Of a stretch of 64,000 nt of DNA, positions 27,878-37,516 are shown in pieces. A program made the translations under genes and the position numbers. The stretch is taken from NCBI RefSeq assembly GCF_015234215.1, contig NZ_JADEKP010000002.1, positions 62,001 to 126,000 on the forward strand. Reading direction: 5' to 3'. The DNA is from Clostridium chrysemydis (GTDB taxonomy: Bacteria; Bacillota; Clostridia; Clostridiales; Clostridiaceae). Position 1 is the stretch's first letter; every line of letters starts with the position of its first letter. The notes beneath the pieces were generated by a model. That model was not told the DNA's origin and made no database searches. It saw nothing but the letters and a program-made list of their open reading frames with translations.

Positions 27878-29026
27878 ATGAATAACAATAGGATTTATCT
27901 ATCATCACCTCATATGGGAGGCTTAGAAAAAGAATATATAAAAGAAGCATTTGATACTAACTGGATAGCTCCACTTGGAAAAAATGTTGATGAGTTTGAA
28001 AATGAAGTATTAGATTATGTTAAAAGCAAAGGGGCGCTAGCACTATCTTCTGGAACATCTGCTATACACCTTGCTTTAAAGCTACTTTCTATTTCAGAAG
28101 GAGATTATGTGTTTTGTTCTGATCTTACTTTTGCAGCAAGTTGTAACCCTATTTTGTATGAGAAAGGCATTCCAATTTTTATTGATTCTGAGAAAGACTC
28201 TTGGAATATGTCATATAAAGCTTTAGAGAAAGCTTTTAATTTTGCAAGAGAAAACAATAAATTACCTAAAGCTGTTATAGTAGTTCATTTATACGGACAA
28301 TCTGCTGATATGGATAATATTAAAAAGATATGTGACGAATATAAAGTTCCAATCATAGAAGATGCAGCAGAAAGTTTAGGAGCTATGTATAAAGGAACAA
28401 TGACTGGAACTATAGGTAAATATGGAATTTATTCTTTTAATGGAAATAAGATAATTACAACATCAGGTGGAGGAATGCTGATTTCAGAAGATATAGAAAG
28501 TATAAATAAAGCAAGATTTTTAGCAACACAAGCAAGGGAGAATAAACCGTATTATCAGCATAAAGAATTAGGATATAACTATAGGCTAAGCAATGTTTTA
28601 GCTGGGATTGGAAGAGGTCAGCTAAGAGTTCTAGAAGACAGAATAAAAAAGAAAAAGGAAATTTTCTGTAGGTATTTAGATGGGTTTAAGAAATTAAAAG
28701 AGATTTCTATGATGCCAATAAGAGAATATGGGAGCCCTAATTTTTGGCTTAGTTGTATAAGGATAAATGATAATTCTAAAGTGAATCCAAAAGATATAAT
28801 AGATAAATTAAATGAGGAGAATATAGAAGCTAGACATATATGGAAACCTATGCATATGCAACCACTATATAAAAAGTATATGTTTTTTAAAGAGGGGGAT
28901 GAAGCTATTTCAGAACAAATCTTTAAAGAGGGAGTTTGCTTACCTTCTGATACTAAGATGACAGAAGAAGAGCAAGAAAAGGTAATTTCGTTAGTACGAA
29001 GAGTAATTTATAAGGAGAAAGTATGA
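27878..29026 (+). CDS. pglE: UDP-4-amino-sugar aminotransferase (PglE/DegT family)
   Basis: The 382-residue PLP enzyme has SSGTSAIHLAL near the N terminus, VVHLYGQSADM, IEDAAESLGA and YSFNGNKIITTSGGG, with the Schiff-base Lys. This pattern matches the PglE/LegC aminotransferases that convert UDP-4-keto-6-deoxy-GlcNAc to the 4-amino sugar. An AAGGGGG site precedes the ATG 9 nt after the dehydratase gene. Its last codons overlap the next gene by 4 nt, showing translational coupling. PglE is the favoured role because of the neighbouring PglC- and PglD-like genes. Confidence 0.88.
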   Translation: MNNNRIYLSSPHMGGLEKEYIKEAFDTNWIAPLGKNVDEFENEVLDYVKSKGALALSSGTSAIHLALKLLSISEGDYVFCSDLTFAASCNPILYEKGIPIFIDSEKDSWNMSYKALEKAFNFARENNKLPKAVIVVHLYGQSADMDNIKKICDEYKVPIIEDAAESLGAMYKGTMTGTIGKYGIYSFNGNKIITTSGGGMLISEDIESINKARFLATQARENKPYYQHKELGYNYRLSNVLAGIGRGQLRVLEDRIKKKKEIFCRYLDGFKKLKEISMMPIREYGSPNFWLSCIRINDNSKVNPKDIIDKLNEENIEARHIWKPMHMQPLYKKYMFFKEGDEAISEQIFKEGVCLPSDTKMTEEEQEKVISLVRRVIYKEKV

Positions 29027-29622
29027 ATAATTTAAAACGGATTTTAGATATAATATTTTCTCTTTGTGCATTAATCATATTATCCCCGATATTTTTAGGA
29101 TTATATATTTTAATAAAATTTAAGCTTGGTAGCCCTGTTATATTTAAACAAGAAAGAGTTGGAATTAAAAACAGGGTATTTACTATGTATAAATTTAGAA
29201 CTATGAATGATTTAAAAGATGATAAAAATAATCTTTTACCTGATTATTTAAGATTAACTAAATTCGGGAAAATTATTAGAAGTTTAAGTTTAGATGAACT
29301 TCCAGAACTTTTTAATATATTAAAAGGTGATATGAGCTTAATAGGGCCAAGACCACTATTAGTTGAATATTTAAAACTTTATGATGGTGAGCAGATAAGA
29401 AGACATGATGTATTACCAGGTCTTACTGGGTTTGCACAAATTAATGGTAGAAATAATTTAAAGTGGAGCGAAAAGTTTAAGTTGGATGTTTGGTATGTAG
29501 ATAATTGGAGCTTAAAACTTGATATAAAGATATTCTTTTTAACTATTTACAAAGTTTTAAAAAGAGAGGGTATAAGCGGAGCTGGTGAAATAACAGTTTC
29601 TAAATTCACTGGGCTAAATTAA
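29023..29622 (+). CDS. pglC: Initiating phosphoglycosyl transferase (PglC-like), second copy
   Basis: The 199-residue monotopic transferase has one N-terminal membrane helix (residues 8-28). It carries VIFKQERVGI, MYKFRTM, the catalytic SLDELPELFNIL, LIGPRPLL and PGLTGFAQINGRN. It is full length for the PglC group. The start overlaps the aminotransferase stop (ATGA). It would transfer diNAc-bacillosamine-1-phosphate to undecaprenyl phosphate to begin the block 3 repeat unit. It differs from the enzyme at 11195, which begins the block 2 glycan. Confidence 0.9.
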   Translation: MNNLKRILDIIFSLCALIILSPIFLGLYILIKFKLGSPVIFKQERVGIKNRVFTMYKFRTMNDLKDDKNNLLPDYLRLTKFGKIIRSLSLDELPELFNILKGDMSLIGPRPLLVEYLKLYDGEQIRRHDVLPGLTGFAQINGRNNLKWSEKFKLDVWYVDNWSLKLDIKIFFLTIYKVLKREGISGAGEITVSKFTGLN

Positions 29623-29631
29623 AGGAGAATT

Positions 29632-30261
29632 ATGAAGGATTTAATTATTATTGGGGCAGGGGGAGTAGGAAGAGAAGTACTTTGGATAATAGAAGAGATA
29701 AACAAATCAGAAGAGACTTGGAATATAAAGGGGTTTTTAGATGATAACAAAGAGATTTGGGGTAAAAATATAAACAATTATAAGGTTCTAGGAGGTAGAG
29801 ATATATTATTATCTTTTCCTAAAGAGGTCTATATAATTATTGCGATTTCTAATTATAAAATAAAAAAAGAATTAGTAGAATTTATAGATGATAAATATAG
29901 ATATGCAAATATAATTCATCCGAGTGTTTTTATATCTAAAACAGTAGAAATAGGAGAAGGGATAATAATTTATCCAGGAGTAGTTATAACTACAAATATA
30001 AAAATTCAAAATCATGTAATCATAAGTCCAAAGTGTGGAATCGGGCATAATTCTGTTTTAAAAGATTACGTATCACTTCTTTGGAATGCAAATATATCAG
30101 GGTTTGTAAAAATAGAAGAAGGTGCAATGATAGGTACAGGTGCTACAATCATTCAATACAAAAAAATTGGAATGGGGTCGGTAGTAGGGGCTGGTGCAGT
30201 TGTCATTAATAATGTTAAGGATAATGATGTAGTTGTAGGGGTACCTGCAAAAAGTATATGA
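29632..30261 (+). CDS. pglD: Sugar N-acetyltransferase (PglD/NeuD family)
   Basis: The 209-residue protein has an N-terminal Rossmann-like domain (IIIGAGGVGREVLWII). This is followed by a left-handed beta-helix with CGIGHNSVLKDYVSLLWNA, in which His aligns with the catalytic His of PglD, and the C-terminal VVGVPAKSI. It would acetylate the 4-amino group made by PglE, using acetyl-CoA. Its position directly after PglF-, PglE- and PglC-like genes is the main reason for preferring PglD over other NeuD-type enzymes. Confidence 0.87.
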   Translation: MKDLIIIGAGGVGREVLWIIEEINKSEETWNIKGFLDDNKEIWGKNINNYKVLGGRDILLSFPKEVYIIIAISNYKIKKELVEFIDDKYRYANIIHPSVFISKTVEIGEGIIIYPGVVITTNIKIQNHVIISPKCGIGHNSVLKDYVSLLWNANISGFVKIEEGAMIGTGATIIQYKKIGMGSVVGAGAVVINNVKDNDVVVGVPAKSI

Positions 30262-30278
30262 GGAAAAAGAGGTAGGGT

Positions 30279-31619
30279 ATGGGAGAAAAAACATTTGATA
30301 TAGATAGACTAATTTATTCCTTTAAGAAAAAAATATGGTTGATTGTATTAGCTATGCTTGTAGCGGGTGGATTTGGATACTTAAAAACTACTAAGATGCA
30401 TGAGACATACACAGCAAAAGTAAAGATTTTTTCAGGAAAGACAGACAAAATTACAGATGAATATTCAAAAGGAGAATTATCAGAGTATTCTTCACTTATG
30501 AATACTTATATACAACTTATAAAAACAAATGAGTTTATGGGTAAAGTTTCTAAAAAGGCTGGACTTAAAATGCCTCCAGAACAATTGATAAATGGTGTGC
30601 AATTTGGAGTGACAGAAGGAGTACCTATTTTAGAAATTAGTTATACATCAACTGAAGCTGATGCTTCAAAAAAAATAGTAACAACTATTGCTAATGAATT
30701 TAGTGCTGGAGTTGGAGAAATTATATTAGGAGTTCATACAAAAGTAATAGATGAGGTTAACGTGATAACTAATTATCCAAACAAAAAAAATATAATTATT
30801 TTTTATTTAGCAGTTGGTATTTTAAGTTCACTTGGAATAATATTCATATTAGATTATTTAGATAGTACCATAAAAGATAAAAGTGATTTAGAAAAGAGCT
30901 TTAAGGCACCTGTAATTGGTGAATTGCCTTTTAATAATAAAAAGTCTAAGGATAATGAAATTATAATTAAAACTAATTTAAAAAATATTACAAGTGAGAG
31001 CTATAGAAAATTAAGAACCAGTTTTGAGTATTCGTCTATAGATAAAGATATAAAAACATTAGTTATCACAAGTTCAGAATCAGGAGAAGGTAAATCTACC
31101 GTTTGTTGCAATTTTGCTTATGTGATGTCTCAAAGTGAAAAGAAAGTTTTAATTATAGATTGTGATTTAAGAAGACCTAGCATTCATAGAAAATTAAAGC
31201 TATCTAACGAGGAAGGTCTAACAAATTATTTAATAGGGAAAAGCAACTTAGAAAATATAATAAATAATGTTTGTAATAATTTAGATGTAATAACAGCAGG
31301 GGAGATGCCACCTAGTCCTGCAGATGTTTTAGGCTCTAATAAAATGCAAGAATTTATTAGAGAGGTAGAAGAAGATTATGATCTTATAATCTTAGATACA
31401 CCACCAGTTAGAGCTGTAACTGACGGACAGGTTCTAGCGGGGAAAGTAGATGGGACTTTGTTTTTAGTTAGGGCTGAAAAAACTAAATTAGATTCAATTA
31501 ATAAAGGGTATAAAGAATTGGAAAAAGTTAATGCAAATGTTATAGGCATTGTAATTAATGGTGAGTCAGTAGATAGAAAAGATGCATATTATTACGGGTA
31601 TTCAAAGGAGAAAAAATGA
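30279..31619 (+). CDS. Fused Wzz-type modulator and BY-tyrosine kinase (Wzc-like)
   Basis: The 446-residue protein joins a Wzz domain with two membrane helices (near residues 18-35 and 170-190) to a cytosolic BY-kinase. Motifs are ITSSESGEGKST (Walker A), VLIIDCDLRRPS (Walker A') and LIILDTPPVRA (Walker B). It ends AYYYGYSKEKK, a short tyrosine cluster. The kinase half resembles CapB, yet here both parts are in one chain, unlike the split CapA/CapB of block 2. No PHP phosphatase accompanies it. Its stop overlaps the next start. Confidence 0.9.
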   Translation: MGEKTFDIDRLIYSFKKKIWLIVLAMLVAGGFGYLKTTKMHETYTAKVKIFSGKTDKITDEYSKGELSEYSSLMNTYIQLIKTNEFMGKVSKKAGLKMPPEQLINGVQFGVTEGVPILEISYTSTEADASKKIVTTIANEFSAGVGEIILGVHTKVIDEVNVITNYPNKKNIIIFYLAVGILSSLGIIFILDYLDSTIKDKSDLEKSFKAPVIGELPFNNKKSKDNEIIIKTNLKNITSESYRKLRTSFEYSSIDKDIKTLVITSSESGEGKSTVCCNFAYVMSQSEKKVLIIDCDLRRPSIHRKLKLSNEEGLTNYLIGKSNLENIINNVCNNLDVITAGEMPPSPADVLGSNKMQEFIREVEEDYDLIILDTPPVRAVTDGQVLAGKVDGTLFLVRAEKTKLDSINKGYKELEKVNANVIGIVINGESVDRKDAYYYGYSKEKK

Positions 31620-32707
31620 AAAAAATATTATACGTAACAACTATCAGTAATACTATAAATGCATTTTTAGTTCCGCATATAGAGCATCTTATAAAGCTTG
31701 GGTACACTGTTCATATAGGATGCAATATTTTAAATGAAATAGATAGTAGGCTAATAGAATTAGGGATTAAGGTTCATAATATAGAATTTAGCAGAAACCC
31801 TATAAATATAAATAATTTAAGGTGCATAAAAAAGATAAGAGACATTCAAGAAAAAGAAAAATATGATGTTGTTCACGTTCACACGCCAAATGCATCTTTC
31901 TTAACTAGGTTTGCATTAAGAAAAGAAAAAATAAAAATGATTTATACTTCTCACGGATTTCATTTTTATAAAGGTGCGCCAATAATAAATTGGTTACTAT
32001 ACTATCCTTTAGAATGTATAGCAGGGAGGTGGACAGATACTCTAATAACTATAAATAATGAAGATTTTGAGGTTAGCAAGAATTTAAAACTTAGAGCAGC
32101 TGGAAATAGATTTTTAATGAATGGTGTCGGGATAGATGAAGAAAAATATGAATCTAAATCTTTTGATAGAGATTTATTTCGCGAAAAAATAGGTGTTAAA
32201 AAAAATCAATTTATGATTTTGATTCTTGCAGAATTAAATAAAAACAAAAATCATAAGCAGATTATAAGCACTTTGAAATATATGAAAAATATAGAGAATA
32301 TTAAAGTTATATGTGCAGGGGATGGGTCTCTTAAAGAAGATCTTTTAAAAAAAATAAAAATATTAGGGTTATCAGAAAATATAAAACTTATAGGATTTAG
32401 AGAAGACATAAAAGAACTATTAAGTGCGGCTGATTGTGTTGCTTTATTTTCTAAAAGAGAGGGACTTGGAAAATGCCTTTTAGAGGGGATTATAAATAAT
32501 AAAATTCTTTTAGCGACAGATACTAGAGGACCAAGAACATTAATCAAAGATGGAAAAAATGGAGTATTAGTTAAAGTCAATGATATAAAAGGAACAGCTA
32601 ATGCTATTTGTAAAATTTTAGAAGGCTTTGAAATTAAAAGTTATGACTATAGTAAGTATTTACTTAGTAATGTTTTGAAGGATTTAGAAATATATTACAA
32701 GGATTAG
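31616..32707 (+). CDS. Glycosyltransferase family 4, EpsD/PglA-like
   Basis: The 363-residue GT-B enzyme begins KILYVTTISNTINAFLVPHI and has the IYTSHGFHFYKGAP segment common in EpsD/CapM-type enzymes. The donor-site motif is SKREGLGKCLLEGI, carrying the EX7E pair. Such proteins often add the second sugar to an amino-sugar-primed lipid carrier. The ATG overlaps the kinase stop by 4 nt. The donor is not known. Confidence 0.88.
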   Translation: MKKILYVTTISNTINAFLVPHIEHLIKLGYTVHIGCNILNEIDSRLIELGIKVHNIEFSRNPININNLRCIKKIRDIQEKEKYDVVHVHTPNASFLTRFALRKEKIKMIYTSHGFHFYKGAPIINWLLYYPLECIAGRWTDTLITINNEDFEVSKNLKLRAAGNRFLMNGVGIDEEKYESKSFDRDLFREKIGVKKNQFMILILAELNKNKNHKQIISTLKYMKNIENIKVICAGDGSLKEDLLKKIKILGLSENIKLIGFREDIKELLSAADCVALFSKREGLGKCLLEGIINNKILLATDTRGPRTLIKDGKNGVLVKVNDIKGTANAICKILEGFEIKSYDYSKYLLSNVLKDLEIYYKD

Positions 32708-32729
32708 ATAATTAATTATAGGGGGGAAT

Positions 32730-33530
32730 ATGAATCCTAAAATTTCAGTGATAATGGGTATATACAATTGTGAAAGCACATTAAAAGAGAGTATAGATTC
32801 TTTATTTAATCAAACATTTAAAGATTTTGAATTAATTATGTGTGATGACGGATCTAGTGATAGCACATACGAAATAGCTAAACATTATGAGAAGAAACAT
32901 AAAGATAAGGTTATAGTTTTAAAAAACAAAGAAAATATGGGCTTAAACTATACTTTAAATAAATGTTTAAAGGAAGCTAGAGGAGAGTATATAGCGAGGA
33001 TGGATGGTGATGATATATCACTTCCTACAAGGTTTGAAGAAGAAGTACAAGTTTTAGAAAATGAAGATGTTGAAATTGTTAGTACGCTTATGAGTTATTT
33101 TGATAAAGATGGAGAGTGGGGAAAATGTTGTATCTCTGAATATCCCAAAAAAGAAGAATTAATAAAGGGAACTATTTTTTGTCATGCACCTTGTATGGTG
33201 AAAAAATTCGCATATGACAAAGTTTTAGGTTATAGCGTAAGTGATAGACTTTTAAGAATGGAAGATTATCATTTGTGGATGAAAATGTACAAAGAAGGGT
33301 ATAGTGGGAAAAATATTCAAAAAGTATTATATAAAATGAGAGACGATAGAGATGCTACTAATAGAAGAAAATTTATATTTAGACTAAATGAAAGTTATGT
33401 AAAAAGATTAATAATAAAGGAACTAAAACTAAAAAAAATAAATTATATATATACAGTAAAACCAATAATACTTGGAGTGATTCCAAAACCTATCTATGAA
33501 TATCTTCACAAGAAGAAACTGAATACTTAG
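32730..33530 (+). CDS. Glycosyltransferase family 2 (EpsE-like)
   Basis: The 266-residue GT-A enzyme shows SVIMGIYNCESTLKESIDSL, MCDDGSSDST near residue 40 and the DxD-type RMDGDDIS near 90. A later MEDYHLWMKMYKEG segment carries the usual catalytic acid region. It resembles EpsE-type transferases of exopolysaccharide operons. A GGGGG site precedes the ATG. Its place before the EpsG-like polymerase supports a role in the same glycan. Confidence 0.87.
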   Translation: MNPKISVIMGIYNCESTLKESIDSLFNQTFKDFELIMCDDGSSDSTYEIAKHYEKKHKDKVIVLKNKENMGLNYTLNKCLKEARGEYIARMDGDDISLPTRFEEEVQVLENEDVEIVSTLMSYFDKDGEWGKCCISEYPKKEELIKGTIFCHAPCMVKKFAYDKVLGYSVSDRLLRMEDYHLWMKMYKEGYSGKNIQKVLYKMRDDRDATNRRKFIFRLNESYVKRLIIKELKLKKINYIYTVKPIILGVIPKPIYEYLHKKKLNT

Positions 33531-33551
33531 AAGCACGTGAGGGTGTAATAA

Positions 33552-34631
33552 ATGACTATATATATGATTAACTTAGTTTTAGTAATAATATCTAGTATTT
33601 TATCAGAAAAAGCTCTTAAATCTGAACATAAAAATAAAAAAGTCTATTCATTTATTTTTATGTCGGTAGGATTATTATCATTAATATTAGTTTCAGGATT
33701 TAGATATAAAGTTGGAACAGATTACTCAAATTATTCAGAAATTTATACAGCATTTGGGCCTGATAAGGTTAATTGGTTTGAAAGTGAATTTGGTTTTGAT
33801 TTTTTAATGAAAAGTTTATATAAGATAAGTGAAAATCCACAAATCTTTTTCTTTTTATCATCAATAATAATAAACACGGTAATAGTTATATTTTTAAGAA
33901 AGTATAGCAAAGATTTTTCGTTATCTATGTATTTTTATATAACTACGTTTGTATACTATGGAACAATGAATGGATTAAGACAATATCTAGCTTCTGTAAT
34001 ATTGATATCAGGCTTTAAACATTTACTTAATAGGAACTTTAAAAAATATTTTTTGTTTATTATAATAGCATCACTATTTCATCAATCAGCTCTAATATTT
34101 ATCCTTATATATTTTACAGCAAACAAAAAAATAGAGTCTTTTACAAACATAATAATATTTGGAACATTCTCGTTAGCATTTATTTTTTATCAGCAATTTG
34201 TTGATGTCTTGTTTAATTTAATTGGAACATCACAGTATTCAAATTATGAATCAATTATGCACGACACAAGCAATGGGGCTAATATTTTAAGGATAGCAGT
34301 TTGGGTTATACCTATAGTAATAATATTACTTTATAAAAAGCGTGCAATGTTAGTTTTTGGGGAAAGATTGAATGTAATATTGAACTTATGTATTTTAGGA
34401 GCTCTGTTTATGTGCTTAGCTTATAGACATGTATTTTTCGCAAGATTTTGTATGTATTTTGATGTTTATTATTTACTATTATTACCTAAGATTTGCTCTA
34501 TGTTTGATGAAAAGAATAATAAATTTTTTAGGATAGTTATGGTAAGCGGCTATTTCTTATATTCAACGATGTTACTTTTAAGTGGTGAAAGTTGGATATA
34601 TCCATATAAATATAATTTCAATTTGTTTTAG
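33552..34631 (+). CDS. EpsG family polysaccharide polymerase (Wzy-like)
   Basis: The 359-residue membrane protein has about 10 predicted membrane segments. SGFRYKVGTDYSNYSEIY near residue 50 is the mark of the EpsG family, followed by GTMNGLRQYLA and SLFHQSALIF. EpsG proteins are thought to polymerise exopolysaccharide repeat units and form the counterpart of Wzy. It is the only polymerase-like protein in block 3 and belongs to a different family from the one at 16721. Confidence 0.86.
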   Translation: MTIYMINLVLVIISSILSEKALKSEHKNKKVYSFIFMSVGLLSLILVSGFRYKVGTDYSNYSEIYTAFGPDKVNWFESEFGFDFLMKSLYKISENPQIFFFLSSIIINTVIVIFLRKYSKDFSLSMYFYITTFVYYGTMNGLRQYLASVILISGFKHLLNRNFKKYFLFIIIASLFHQSALIFILIYFTANKKIESFTNIIIFGTFSLAFIFYQQFVDVLFNLIGTSQYSNYESIMHDTSNGANILRIAVWVIPIVIILLYKKRAMLVFGERLNVILNLCILGALFMCLAYRHVFFARFCMYFDVYYLLLLPKICSMFDEKNNKFFRIVMVSGYFLYSTMLLLSGESWIYPYKYNFNLF

Positions 34632-34648
34632 GAGGTGAAAGGTAATAA

Positions 34649-35365
34649 ATGATTCAAAGAAAGATACATTATTGTTGGTTTGGAAGAATTGAAAAACCGG
34701 AAATAGTTAATAAATGCATTAACAGTTGGAAGGAAAATGCTAAAGGGTATGAGTTAGTAGAGTGGAACGAAGATAATTTTGATATAAATTCAAATGATTT
34801 TGTAAGGGAAGCTTACGAAAAAAAGAAATATGCTTTTGTAAGTGATTACGTTAGAGCGTATGCGCTATTTAATTACGGAGGAATATATTTAGATACTGAT
34901 GTTGAGCTTTTAAAGGATTTTGATGATTATTTAGAAAATGACAGCTTCTTTGGATTTGAAGCTGCAAACTATATAGCTACAAGTACAATAGGTGCTAGAA
35001 AAGGAAATAAAGTTATTAAAAAACTTTTAGATAAGTATCAAAACAAAAAATTTATAAACAAAGATGGTACTTTAGATACTGTAACTAATGTATTTATCTT
35101 AAGCGATATTTTTAAAGATTTAAAAATAGAGAGAAATGGTAAATATCAAAAAAAAGAAGGATTACTTACAGTATATCCAATGGAAGTTTTTTCACCGTAT
35201 GATTATAGGTTTTATCAAGATTTAAGAACTGAGAATACTGTTTCTATTCATCATTTTCATAAAAGCTGGGTATCTAAAAAGGATAAAATAAAACAAAGTA
35301 TTAAAAAGTTAGGGATTAGACTTTTAGGAGTAAATAATATAAAGAAACTTACAGGGGTTAAGTAG
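34649..35365 (+). CDS. Glycosyltransferase family 32 (OCH1-like capsular)
   Basis: The 238-residue protein begins MIQRKIHYCWFG and has the SDYVRAYALFNYGGIYLDTD segment, whose DxD motif is characteristic of GT32 capsular transferases. A C-terminal SIHHFHKSWVSKKDK fits the family. It acts in the cytosol on the growing lipid-linked unit. AGGAGG precedes the ATG. Mannosyl- or galactosyl-type donors are common in the family, but none can be assigned here. Confidence 0.9.
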   Translation: MIQRKIHYCWFGRIEKPEIVNKCINSWKENAKGYELVEWNEDNFDINSNDFVREAYEKKKYAFVSDYVRAYALFNYGGIYLDTDVELLKDFDDYLENDSFFGFEAANYIATSTIGARKGNKVIKKLLDKYQNKKFINKDGTLDTVTNVFILSDIFKDLKIERNGKYQKKEGLLTVYPMEVFSPYDYRFYQDLRTENTVSIHHFHKSWVSKKDKIKQSIKKLGIRLLGVNNIKKLTGVK

Positions 35366-35375
35366 GAGTAAATTT

Positions 35376-36566
35376 ATGAAAAATATAATAATAGTTGCAG
35401 ATAGTTTGGGGATTGGTGGAATTGAAAAAAGCCTTCTTAATATGTTAAATATATTTGATTATAAAAAATATAATGTTGATCTTAGGCTATATGAGAGAGA
35501 GGGGGAACTTTTTAAAAAAGTAGATAGCAAAGTTAATATTTTAGAAAAAAAGAAAAGCTTAGAATGCTTTTCTAAACCAATATTTTCATTATTAAAAGAA
35601 AAGAAATATAGAATAATGATTGGAAGACTCAAGGCTAAATTTAAAGCGATAATACTAGCTAAGATAAAGGGGATAAATGAGATATCCTACTATCAAATTC
35701 AAAATGCTTATAAATTTACTCACAAATACCTAGAAAAAGAGGAGAAAAGTTACGATGTAGCAATAGGTTATGTTTGGCCACATGATTATATTATTTCAAA
35801 TGTTGATGCAAAAATTAAAATAGGCTGGATCCACACTGATTATAAAAATATATATCTAGATAGAAAATTAGATTTTAAGATGTGGTCAAAATTAGATGTT
35901 ATCGTAGCTGTTTCAAAAGACTGCAAGAGAGCTTTTCTTGAGATTTATCCTGAATTAAAAAAGAAGGTGGTTGTTATAGAAAATATAACTAGTACTAGGT
36001 GGATAAGAGAAGATTCTTTAAAGGAAGAAAACTTATATAACAAAGAATATTTTAATATATTATCGATAGGAAGACTTTGTAATGCAAAAGGATTTGATAT
36101 AGCAATAGATATTTTAGAAGAAGTAAAAAAAAGAGGCTATAAAAAAATAAGGTGGAATATAATAGGCTTTGGTCCAGATAAAGAAAAAATTATTAAGTTA
36201 GTAAATAATAAAAATTTAAAAGAAAACTTTGTTTTGATAGGTAAAAAAATTAATCCATATCCTTACTTAAGGGAATGCGATTTATATATACAACCTTCAA
36301 GATATGAAGGGAAGGCTGTTACTGTTACAGAAGCAAAGGTTTTAGAAAAGCCAATTTTAATATCTAATTATGAAACTGCAAAAAGTCAAATTAATCATAT
36401 GAAAGACGGAATAATAGAAGAGTTAGACATTAAAAAAATGGCTGATTCAATTATTAAATTATATAAAGATGAAAAACTAAGAGAAAAATTATCTAAAGGC
36501 TGCAGATTATTAAGTTATGAAAATAATTATGAAATAGATAAATTATATAAAATAATTAGGGGATAG
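35376..36566 (+). CDS. Glycosyltransferase family 4
   Basis: The 396-residue GT-B enzyme has an N-terminal ADSLGIGGIEKSLLNML glycine loop, the SIGRLCNAKGFDIAI acceptor/donor hinge and the donor motif QPSRYEGKAVTVTEAKVL. This places it in GT4. It begins 10 nt after the GT32 gene and ends 5 nt before the next transferase, within one tightly packed operon. Sugar specificity is unknown. Confidence 0.88.
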   Translation: MKNIIIVADSLGIGGIEKSLLNMLNIFDYKKYNVDLRLYEREGELFKKVDSKVNILEKKKSLECFSKPIFSLLKEKKYRIMIGRLKAKFKAIILAKIKGINEISYYQIQNAYKFTHKYLEKEEKSYDVAIGYVWPHDYIISNVDAKIKIGWIHTDYKNIYLDRKLDFKMWSKLDVIVAVSKDCKRAFLEIYPELKKKVVVIENITSTRWIREDSLKEENLYNKEYFNILSIGRLCNAKGFDIAIDILEEVKKRGYKKIRWNIIGFGPDKEKIIKLVNNKNLKENFVLIGKKINPYPYLRECDLYIQPSRYEGKAVTVTEAKVLEKPILISNYETAKSQINHMKDGIIEELDIKKMADSIIKLYKDEKLREKLSKGCRLLSYENNYEIDKLYKIIRG

Positions 36567-36571
36567 GGATA

Positions 36572-37516
36572 ATGGATTATTCTATATGTATAAGAACTCT
36601 TGGAACAGCAGGAGTGAAATTCGAAAAGCTTATTAAAAGCATAAAAAAATTAAATATAAAGCCAAAGGAAGTAATTATTGTAATACCTAAGGGATATAAA
36701 TTCCCTAAAGTAGAAATAGATAATATAAAAGTAGTTTATTCAGATAAAGGAATGCTTCTTCAAAGGATTATAGGGATAGAAGAAGCTAAATCGAAATATG
36801 TTTTGCTTTTAGATGATGATGTAGAGTTTGAAAGTAATATTTTAGAAAAATTATACGAACCAATAAAATTAGGACTATGCAAAATTTCATTTCCTATATA
36901 CGAAGATCTTTTACTTAAAAAAGGGATAAGGCGGTTAATATCTTCTTTAACTCTTTCATCAGTTCCTAAAAAATACAAGAGCGAATTTGTAAAAATAATA
37001 AGTTCAGGGGGATATAGTTACAATAAGGACTTAAAAAATTCTAAAAGGTTTTTATATAGTGAAAGTGCACCTGGAATGTGTGTATTTGGAGAGAGAAAAG
37101 CTTTAATTAATTCTAGTTTAAGAGAGGAACTTTGGATAGATGAAACAAAATATTCTTTACGTGATGATGCAGTTCTTATTTATAAAAATCACTTAATTGG
37201 AAATAAAGTAATTGGTGTTAAAGATATAAATATAAAACATTTAGATGGAGGAAGCCTTGAAAAAAATAGAAATTTAAAAGCCTCTTACGCAAATACCTAC
37301 AACCAAATACTTTTTTGGAAGAGATTTATATACGATAGAAAAGAAAAAAGAATAGATAAAATAAAAGCTAAGATAGCAATATGCTATTGGAAAGTAGCAA
37401 CTTATATATATCAATTTGTTTCATGTACTATAAAAAATGATAAAGAAATGTTTTTAAAATCAAAGCAGGGAATTAAAGATGGGTTTAAAAAAATAAGTGA
37501 GGGAAATATATGGTGA
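36572..37516 (+). CDS. Glycosyltransferase family 2
   Basis: The 314-residue protein starts MDYSICIRTLGTAGVKFEKL. LLLDDDVEFESNILEKLY carries the DxD metal site near residue 87, and the LRDDAVLIYKN region is the likely catalytic acid segment. The C terminus includes a Lys-rich amphipathic stretch that may lie on the membrane. It overlaps the start of the deacetylase gene by 7 nt. Function beyond GT2 membership is not clear. Confidence 0.82.
   Translation: MDYSICIRTLGTAGVKFEKLIKSIKKLNIKPKEVIIVIPKGYKFPKVEIDNIKVVYSDKGMLLQRIIGIEEAKSKYVLLLDDDVEFESNILEKLYEPIKLGLCKISFPIYEDLLLKKGIRRLISSLTLSSVPKKYKSEFVKIISSGGYSYNKDLKNSKRFLYSESAPGMCVFGERKALINSSLREELWIDETKYSLRDDAVLIYKNHLIGNKVIGVKDINIKHLDGGSLEKNRNLKASYANTYNQILFWKRFIYDRKEKRIDKIKAKIAICYWKVATYIYQFVSCTIKNDKEMFLKSKQGIKDGFKKISEGNIW

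Noticed and set aside
30097-30294. Minus-strand ORF opposite the acetyltransferase gene
   Set aside because: It is a shadow of pglD in another frame, with low-complexity content.
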